Below, one piece after another: positions 58,832-64,000 of a stretch of 64,000 bases of DNA; positions within the stretch are counted from its first letter, which is position 1, and each line of letters opens with the position of its first letter. The notes under the pieces are model-generated. The model saw nothing but the letters and a program-made list of their open reading frames with translations, searched no databases and was not told the DNA's origin. Position numbers and translations under genes: made by a program. Origin of the DNA: an uncultured Pseudomonas sp. (lineage in GTDB: Bacteria; Pseudomonadota; Gammaproteobacteria; Pseudomonadales; Pseudomonadaceae); NCBI RefSeq assembly GCF_943846705.1, contig NZ_OX044366.1:3658001-3722000 (forward strand), written 5' to 3'.

Positions 58832-59368
58832 ATGACACTCAAGCCCTTCTTCTTGTTGCTATGCCTGCTACTTGCTCCCGGCCTGAGTCTCGCCGCGGAG
58901 AAGACGATCTATGGGCTTAATGAGTACGTGCGCTTATTCGACCTAGACCTGAAGCTGGCCGCCAAGCTCGACACTGGGGCAAAGACTGCATCGCTCAGCG
59001 CTCGCGACATCAAGCGCTTCAAGCGCGATGGCGAAACCTGGGTGCGCTTCTACTTGGCCATCGATGAGGCGCACAGCAACCCGATCGAACGCCCGCTGGC
59101 GCGTATCAGCAAGATCAAACGGCGCGCGGGCGACTATGATCCAGAGGAAGAAAAAACTTACACGGCGCGCCCGGTGATCGAAATGGACATTTGCATGGGC
59201 CATGCCCTGCGCACAATTGAAGTGAACTTGACCGATCGTAGTGCATTCCAATACCCGTTGTTGATAGGCTCCGAGGCACTCAAACGCTTTTCGGCCCTGG
59301 TCGACCCGAGTCTTAAATACGCAGCAGGTAAACCTGCTTGCACCCCTGACGCAAACCTTGGCGAGTAA
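58832..59368 (+). CDS. Secreted retropepsin-like protease of the RimK-associated type
   Basis: 178 aa. Signal peptide (MTLKPFFLLLCLLLAPGLSLA, cleavage near LAA-EK). The mature domain resembles the DUF785 family (annotated as ATP-dependent zinc protease, structurally retropepsin-like): YVRLFDLDLKLAAKLDTGAKTASLSA with the catalytic D-T-G triad, then a C-terminal GSEALKRFSALVDPS. Start at 58832, since the earlier part of the frame has no signal sequence. First of three genes with 4-5 base gaps, together with a membrane transglutaminase-like protein and an ATP-grasp ligase. Confidence 0.8.
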   Translation: MTLKPFFLLLCLLLAPGLSLAAEKTIYGLNEYVRLFDLDLKLAAKLDTGAKTASLSARDIKRFKRDGETWVRFYLAIDEAHSNPIERPLARISKIKRRAGDYDPEEEKTYTARPVIEMDICMGHALRTIEVNLTDRSAFQYPLLIGSEALKRFSALVDPSLKYAAGKPACTPDANLGE

Positions 59369-59373
59369 TACCC

Positions 59374-60900
59374 ATGCGCTCTCTTACCCTCCATCTGAAA
59401 GTCCTGGTCATACTCCTTGTGAGTCTGGGCATTCTGATTACGGCTTATCAGATTTTTATCCTCGGCATCCCCATGACCGAGGACGAAACTGATGACCTGT
59501 GGAACATCGACGCCAAAGTCGAGTTCCAAGCCAGCCCGCGCGAGCCGGTCAAGCTGCAGATGTTCGTGCCGCCACTGACCCAGGACTACGTCAGCCTGAA
59601 TGAGAGCTTTATCTCGAATAACTATGGCGTCAGCATCAACCGCGCCGACGGCAACCGCAAAGTCACCTGGTCCGCCCGCCGCGCCAGTGGCAAGCAGACC
59701 CTGTACTACCGCTTGGTGCTGACCAAGCGTTACAGCGGCGAACAAGCCAAGGCCAAAGGCCCGATCTTCCGTGACAGCATCCCCGTCGAAGGGGCCGAGA
59801 AGATTGCCGCTGAAGCCTTGCTCGCACCGATCCGCCAACACTCGGCAGACGTCGAAACCTTCATCAGCGAAACCATCAAACGCGTCAACAACAGCAACGA
59901 CGACAACGTCAAACTGCTGCTCAGCGGTGATACTTCTACCGCCAACAAAGCCACGGCCATCGAGTTGCTACTGTCCATTGCCCATGTGCCGATGCAGCGC
60001 GTGCACACCATCCGCCTTGCCGCTGAAATCCAGCAGAGCCCAGAGCTTTGGCTGCGCAGCTTCAACGGCGAGAAATGGCTGTACTTCAACCCGGAAAGCG
60101 GCGAACAAGGCCTACCGGCTGATCGCCTAGTCTGGTGGACCGGCGATGACAGCCTGGTCACCCTGGAAGGTGGCAAGCAGGCGCAAGTCAGCTTCAGCCT
60201 GAACAACAGTGAAATGAACGCCATTCGTTTGGCCAAACTGACCGACGAAAACACCGACGCCGATTTCCTCGAATACACCCTGTATGGCCTGCCGCTGCAG
60301 ACCCAGCAGACCTTTATGATCATGGTGATGATCCCGATCGGCGTGCTGGTGATCCTGATCCTGCGCAACCTCGGTGGCCTGCAGACACTCGGCACCTTCA
60401 CCCCGGTGCTGATTGCCCTGGCCTTCCGCGAGATGCAGCTGGGCTACGGCATTGTGTTCTTCACCATCATCACCGCACTCGGCCTATCGCTGCGCTCCTA
60501 CCTTGAACACTTGAAGCTGCAGATGCTGCCACGCCTGTCGGTGGTGCTGACCTTCGTCGTCGTGTTGATCGCCGCCATCAGCCTGTTCAGCCACAAGCTG
60601 GGGCTTGAGCGCGGTCTATCGGTCGCGCTGTTCCCAATGGTGATTCTGACCATGACCATCGAACGCCTGTCGATTACCTGGGAAGAGCGCGGCGGTGGCC
60701 ATGCCTTCAAGGTCGCCATCGGCACCCTGTTCGCCGCCACCCTGGCGCACTTGCTGATGAGCGTGCAGGAGCTGAACTACTTCATCTTCACCTTCCCTGC
60801 GGTGCTGATGATCATGGTTGGCTTTATGTTGGCGATGGGTCGCTATCGCGGTTACCGCCTGACCGAACTGTTCCGCTTCAAAGCCTTCCTCAAGGACTAA
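59374..60900 (+). CDS. Membrane protein with inactive transglutaminase-like domain and seven-TM domain
   Basis: 508 aa. One N-terminal transmembrane segment (about 7-27), a periplasmic region to about 308 that matches the inactive transglutaminase-like (UUP1) family, then seven hydrophobic segments (about 312-330, 338-352, 354-372, 385-408, 415-428, 447-463, 468-490). The predicted role is to bind or channel a peptide substrate between cytoplasm and periplasm; no function has been shown that I know of. Confidence 0.8.
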   Translation: MRSLTLHLKVLVILLVSLGILITAYQIFILGIPMTEDETDDLWNIDAKVEFQASPREPVKLQMFVPPLTQDYVSLNESFISNNYGVSINRADGNRKVTWSARRASGKQTLYYRLVLTKRYSGEQAKAKGPIFRDSIPVEGAEKIAAEALLAPIRQHSADVETFISETIKRVNNSNDDNVKLLLSGDTSTANKATAIELLLSIAHVPMQRVHTIRLAAEIQQSPELWLRSFNGEKWLYFNPESGEQGLPADRLVWWTGDDSLVTLEGGKQAQVSFSLNNSEMNAIRLAKLTDENTDADFLEYTLYGLPLQTQQTFMIMVMIPIGVLVILILRNLGGLQTLGTFTPVLIALAFREMQLGYGIVFFTIITALGLSLRSYLEHLKLQMLPRLSVVLTFVVVLIAAISLFSHKLGLERGLSVALFPMVILTMTIERLSITWEERGGGHAFKVAIGTLFAATLAHLLMSVQELNYFIFTFPAVLMIMVGFMLAMGRYRGYRLTELFRFKAFLKD

Positions 60901-60904
60901 TGCC

Positions 60905-61891
60905 ATGCTCGGTCTGATCAAGACGTGGAAAGCCCTTGAAGCCAAAGGCATCATGGGCATCAACCGACGCAACGCGGACTACGTGCTGAAGTACAACAAA
61001 CGGCACCTGTACCCGATCGTCGATGACAAGATCATCACCAAGCAGCGCGCGATCGAAGCGGGCATTGATGTGCCGGAAATGTATGGCGTCATCGAGACCG
61101 AGAAAGGCATCGACAAGCTGCGTGAGATCATTGGCGACCGCCCTGACTTCGTGGTCAAGCCCGCACAAGGCGCTGGCGGTGACGGCATTCTGGTGATCGC
61201 TGATCGCTTCGAAGACAAGTACCGCACCGTCTCGGGCAAGATCATCAGCCACGAGGAGATCGAGCATCAGATCTCCAGCATCCTCACGGGCCTCTACTCG
61301 CTAGGTGGCCACCGTGATCGCGCGCTGATCGAATACCGCGTTACCCCGGACCAGATCTTCAAAAGCATCAGCTATGAAGGCGTGCCGGATATCCGCATCA
61401 TCGTGTTGATGGGCTACCCGGTAATGGCCATGCTACGCCTGCCAACCCGCCAATCCGGCGGCAAGGCCAACCTGCACCAGGGCGCTATCGGCGTAGGGGT
61501 GGACATGGCCACTGGCGTGACCTTGCGCGGCACCTGGCTGAACAACATCATCAGCAAGCACCCAGACACCACCAACGCGGTGGATGGCGTGCAGCTGCCT
61601 AACTGGGACGGCTTTATGAAGCTGGCAGCCGGCTGTTACGAGCTCTGCGGTCTTGGTTATATCGGCGTGGACATGGTGCTGGACCAGGACAAAGGCCCGT
61701 TGATTCTTGAACTCAACGCCCGCCCCGGCCTGAACATCCAGATTGCCAACGACTGTGGCCTCACCCACCGTGCCCATGCGGTTGAAGCACGTATCGCCGA
61801 GCTGAAAAAGAAAGGCATTGTGGAAACCCCTGAAGAGCGCGTGCGTTTCTCGCAAGAGCTGTTTGGCCACATACCGGCAGCCCAGGGCTGA
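60905..61891 (+). CDS. Alpha-L-glutamate ligase-like ATP-grasp protein (RimK-related)
   Basis: 328-aa cytoplasmic ATP-grasp enzyme. Motifs: DFVVKPAQGAGGDGILV (ATP lid), LPTRQSGGKANLHQGAIGVGVD (glycine-rich), and LILELNARPGLNIQIAN (Mg-binding E-x-N). RimK-type relatives add glutamate to peptide ends; the substrate here is unknown. Starts 4 bases after the membrane protein gene, so the three genes form one operon. Confidence 0.82.
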   Translation: MLGLIKTWKALEAKGIMGINRRNADYVLKYNKRHLYPIVDDKIITKQRAIEAGIDVPEMYGVIETEKGIDKLREIIGDRPDFVVKPAQGAGGDGILVIADRFEDKYRTVSGKIISHEEIEHQISSILTGLYSLGGHRDRALIEYRVTPDQIFKSISYEGVPDIRIIVLMGYPVMAMLRLPTRQSGGKANLHQGAIGVGVDMATGVTLRGTWLNNIISKHPDTTNAVDGVQLPNWDGFMKLAAGCYELCGLGYIGVDMVLDQDKGPLILELNARPGLNIQIANDCGLTHRAHAVEARIAELKKKGIVETPEERVRFSQELFGHIPAAQG

Positions 61892-61946
61892 TCTAACGCA
61901 CAGCTAAAAACCCTGGATTAGTCGACGTCAATCAGGCGCAATACCG

Positions 61947-61986
61947 ACACCCTGCGAGGACAATGTTCTCGCAGGGTGTTTTTTTT
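61947..61986 (+). terminator. Terminator of the protease/membrane/ATP-grasp operon
   Basis: 12-bp perfect stem ACACCCTGCGAG/CTCGCAGGGTGT, 9-base loop, then eight Ts. Nearly the same stem recurs after pabB at 63497-63528. Confidence 0.95.
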
Positions 61987-62118
61987 CAGCGACCATCAAG
62001 CACACACTGGCGTGGCCAGCACCGACCTTCCCATCCAGATCAACGAAGCCTGCGCAAGCGCTAGGATGAATCTGAGCGACGTTCTACAATCGGCGCCCGC
62101 GCACCTCGAACGTGTCAT

Positions 62119-63468
62119 ATGCCTACTTGCCTTGTACTGCCTTTACCCTACCAAGCAGACCCTTCGCGTTACTTCAGCTGTGTCATGCATGCACCCGGCG
62201 CAGTCTTGCTGGATGCCGGCCGGCCAACCGCGCAGCGCGGGCGCTATGACCTGATGAGCGCATGGCCCTCGACTGAACTGCTAGCAGCGCCTGACGAAAC
62301 GGCCAACGCCTTTTTACAACGCTTGCGCCAGAGCCTGAGCGCCCTGGGCGAAGCCCAAGCGCCCGCCGACAATCCGCTGCCCTTCGTCGGCGGCCTGATT
62401 GGCTACCTGAGTTACGATTTTGGCCGCAGGCTGGAGCACTTGCCCGCCGACGCTGTCGACGATCTCAACCTAGCGGACGCACGCTTTGGTGTGTATGCCT
62501 GGGCACTGATTAATGATCATCAACAACAGCGTAGCCAGCTGGTCTTTCACCCCAGCCTGGCCACCGCCGAACGCCAGCGCTTGAGCGCACTGTTCACCCA
62601 GGCGGCAGCGCCTGCAGGGCAACCCTTCAAACTGCTCGAACGTTTTCGCGCCGCCATCACGCAAGCGCAATACCAGCAGTGCTTCGCGCGCATTCAGGCG
62701 TATATCCAGGCGGGCGACTGCTACCAGGTCAACTTTGCTCAACGCTTTCAGGCGCGCTACCAGGGCTCACCCTGGACGGCTTATCAGGCATTACGCGCCG
62801 CTTGCCCGACACCGTTCTCCGGTTATCAGGCGCTGCCAGAAGGTGGCGCGATTATCAGCCTGTCGCCCGAGCGTTTCTTGCGCATCAGCGCAGGACAAGT
62901 GGAAACCCGCCCGATCAAGGGCACCCGCCCACGCCATGCCGACCCGCAACAGGATCAGGCCCAGGCCGCTGCCTTGCTCGACAGCCGCAAGGACCGCGCG
63001 GAAAACCTGATGATTGTCGACCTGCTACGCAATGACCTGGGTCGCAGTTGCACAATCGGTTCGGTGCGGGTGCCGGAGCTCTTCGCCCTGGAAAGCTACC
63101 CCAACGTGCATCACCTGGTCAGTGCCGTGACCGGCGAATTGGCGGCTGACAAAGATGCCCTGGACCTGATCGCCGGCAGCTTTCCGGGCGGCTCGATTAC
63201 CGGTGCACCGAAGATTCGTGCCATGCAAATCATCGACGAGCTGGAGCCGACTCGGCGCGCACTGTATTGCGGCTCACTGCTGTACCTGGATGTGCGCGGC
63301 GAAATGGACAGTTCAATCGCCATCCGCAGCCTGCTGGCCAAGGACGGGCAGATCAGCTGCTGGGGCGGCGGCGGCATCGTCGCAGACTCCGACGCTCAGG
63401 CCGAATATCAGGAGTCCATCACCAAGGTCAAAGTGCTGCTCGAAACCCTGGAACAGTTCTGCGACTGA
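62119..63468 (+). CDS. pabB: Aminodeoxychorismate synthase component I
   Basis: 449-aa chorismate-utilising enzyme making 4-amino-4-deoxychorismate for folate. The conserved C-terminal half has VNFAQRF, PFSGYQAL, ISLSPERFLR, the PIKGTRPR motif, LLRNDLGR, PNVHHLVS, SFPGGSITGAPKIRAM, and the final WGGGGIVADSDAQAEYQE. The N-terminal half is shorter and variable, as is usual. The ribosome site is weak. Single gene between two terminators. Confidence 0.92.
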   Translation: MPTCLVLPLPYQADPSRYFSCVMHAPGAVLLDAGRPTAQRGRYDLMSAWPSTELLAAPDETANAFLQRLRQSLSALGEAQAPADNPLPFVGGLIGYLSYDFGRRLEHLPADAVDDLNLADARFGVYAWALINDHQQQRSQLVFHPSLATAERQRLSALFTQAAAPAGQPFKLLERFRAAITQAQYQQCFARIQAYIQAGDCYQVNFAQRFQARYQGSPWTAYQALRAACPTPFSGYQALPEGGAIISLSPERFLRISAGQVETRPIKGTRPRHADPQQDQAQAAALLDSRKDRAENLMIVDLLRNDLGRSCTIGSVRVPELFALESYPNVHHLVSAVTGELAADKDALDLIAGSFPGGSITGAPKIRAMQIIDELEPTRRALYCGSLLYLDVRGEMDSSIAIRSLLAKDGQISCWGGGGIVADSDAQAEYQESITKVKVLLETLEQFCD

Positions 63469-63496
63469 CAGCCAATATTGCTCAGCACAGACAAAA

Positions 63497-63528
63497 ACAC
63501 CCTGCGAAGCATAACCCTCGCAGGGTGT
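63497..63528 (-). terminator. Terminator of the L,D-transpeptidase gene, also after pabB
   Basis: Stem ACACCCTGCGA/TCGCAGGGTGT with a 10-base loop. On the minus strand it is followed by TTTTTG, so it best ends the minus-strand gene; the plus side lacks a U-run. Confidence 0.75.
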
Positions 63529-63610
63529 CCAGAATCATCAAGCCACCACAGTGACCCGCTGATAAGCCCGTCAGCGCCGATGCATGACGGACTTTTAAGA
63601 CGCAGTTGAT

Positions 63611-64000
63611 TTAGATCGCAGGCTCAGTGGCCACTACCGCCTGATCCGGCTGCTGTGCAATTTCAACTGGCAAACCATCTTCAGCCGCGACCACTTCGCG
63701 CAGCATTTCCCAATCCAAACGCAGGCCGGCGAACTCATCGTTACTCAGCAGCGCATTGATCACCGCCGTGTGCTTATCGACTACCGAGGTATCATCGGCA
63801 TCATCCAGAGGGGCATGAGCCTCCAGATAGACCTTGCCGCCGCTGCGGCCAAATTTGTAAGGCTCATTGATGATGCGCACCGGCGTGCCCACAGAAACCA
63901 TTGATGCCAGCTTCAGCACGTTATGATTAAGCATGCGGAAACAGCCGTGACTGACGCGCATACCGATACCGAACTTCTTGTTCGAGCCGTGAATCAGGTA
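63611..64000 (-). CDS. L,D-transpeptidase (ErfK/YbiS/YkuD family), 3' part only
   Basis: The frame is open to the window edge, so the 5' part is missing; 129 residues are visible. It contains the family active site YLIHGSNKKFGIGMRVSHGCFRML with the catalytic histidines and cysteine (SHGC). These enzymes link Lpp-type lipoproteins to peptidoglycan or form 3-3 cross-links in the periplasm; the signal peptide would lie outside the window. Confidence 0.9.
   Translation of the reverse strand, partial: YLIHGSNKKFGIGMRVSHGCFRMLNHNVLKLASMVSVGTPVRIINEPYKFGRSGGKVYLEAHAPLDDADDTSVVDKHTAVINALLSNDEFAGLRLDWEMLREVVAAEDGLPVEIAQQPDQAVVATEPAI

Overview
The window looks like part of a Pseudomonas (sensu lato) chromosome. 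The gene order clpX-clpP-tig-tRNAs-folD-cysS-glnS-ppiB-lpxH-acnB-nasST and cobA-oprF-sigX-cmpX-crfX-cmaX-rraA-ppsA-ppsR matches, as far as I remember it, the P. aeruginosa / P. putida core order, and the proteins read as pseudomonad orthologues. I see no rRNA, CRISPR array, prophage, transposase or integration site.

Layout. 1-4160: protease/chaperone block (clpX, clpP, tig, all minus) and three tRNA genes, with a heat-shock-type promoter at the left edge firing out of the window. 4290-13330: folD, then a six-gene glycerol-type ABC importer (minus) divergent from its probable sigma-54 activator; a sigma-54 promoter and Crc/Hfq-type CA motifs lie between them. 13550-22810: housekeeping genes (deacetylase lipoprotein, cysS, glnS, ppiB, lpxH, miaE), two tandem-domain universal stress proteins (the first with a well-placed ANR box) and a DUF1289 protein. 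22890-25890: acnB with a structured leader. 25900-42450: nitrate assimilation region, interrupted by alaC, a choline-type BCCT transporter and a LexA-box gene. 42500-51700: oprF-sigX-cmpX-crfX-cmaX-rraA, a hydrolase, and divergent ppsA/ppsR. 51700-58620: methylcitrate cycle operon (gntR-prpB-prpC-acnD-prpF) with palindromic operators. 58800-64000: a secreted-protease / membrane transglutaminase-like / ATP-grasp cassette, pabB, and the end of an L,D-transpeptidase gene.

The strongest system is in the nitrate region. Four transcription units (nasS-nasT, nrtABC, the NarK-type transporter with a PP2C-kinase fusion, and cobA) each carry the same control cassette: a -24/-12 (sigma-54) promoter, then two short hairpins whose six-base loops all have A at position 1 and G at position 4, then an intrinsic terminator whose 5' arm overlaps the second hairpin. 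This is the signature of RNA bound by ANTAR antiterminators, and NasT, encoded here, is one. Transcription should therefore need both nitrogen limitation (NtrC/sigma-54) and nitrate (NasS releasing NasT). Less expected points are a leader in front of nasST itself, a second attenuator-like structure in front of the NarK-type gene, and a small secreted Cys-containing ORF between that promoter and its leader. No nitrate or nitrite reductase gene lies in the window, so those must be elsewhere.
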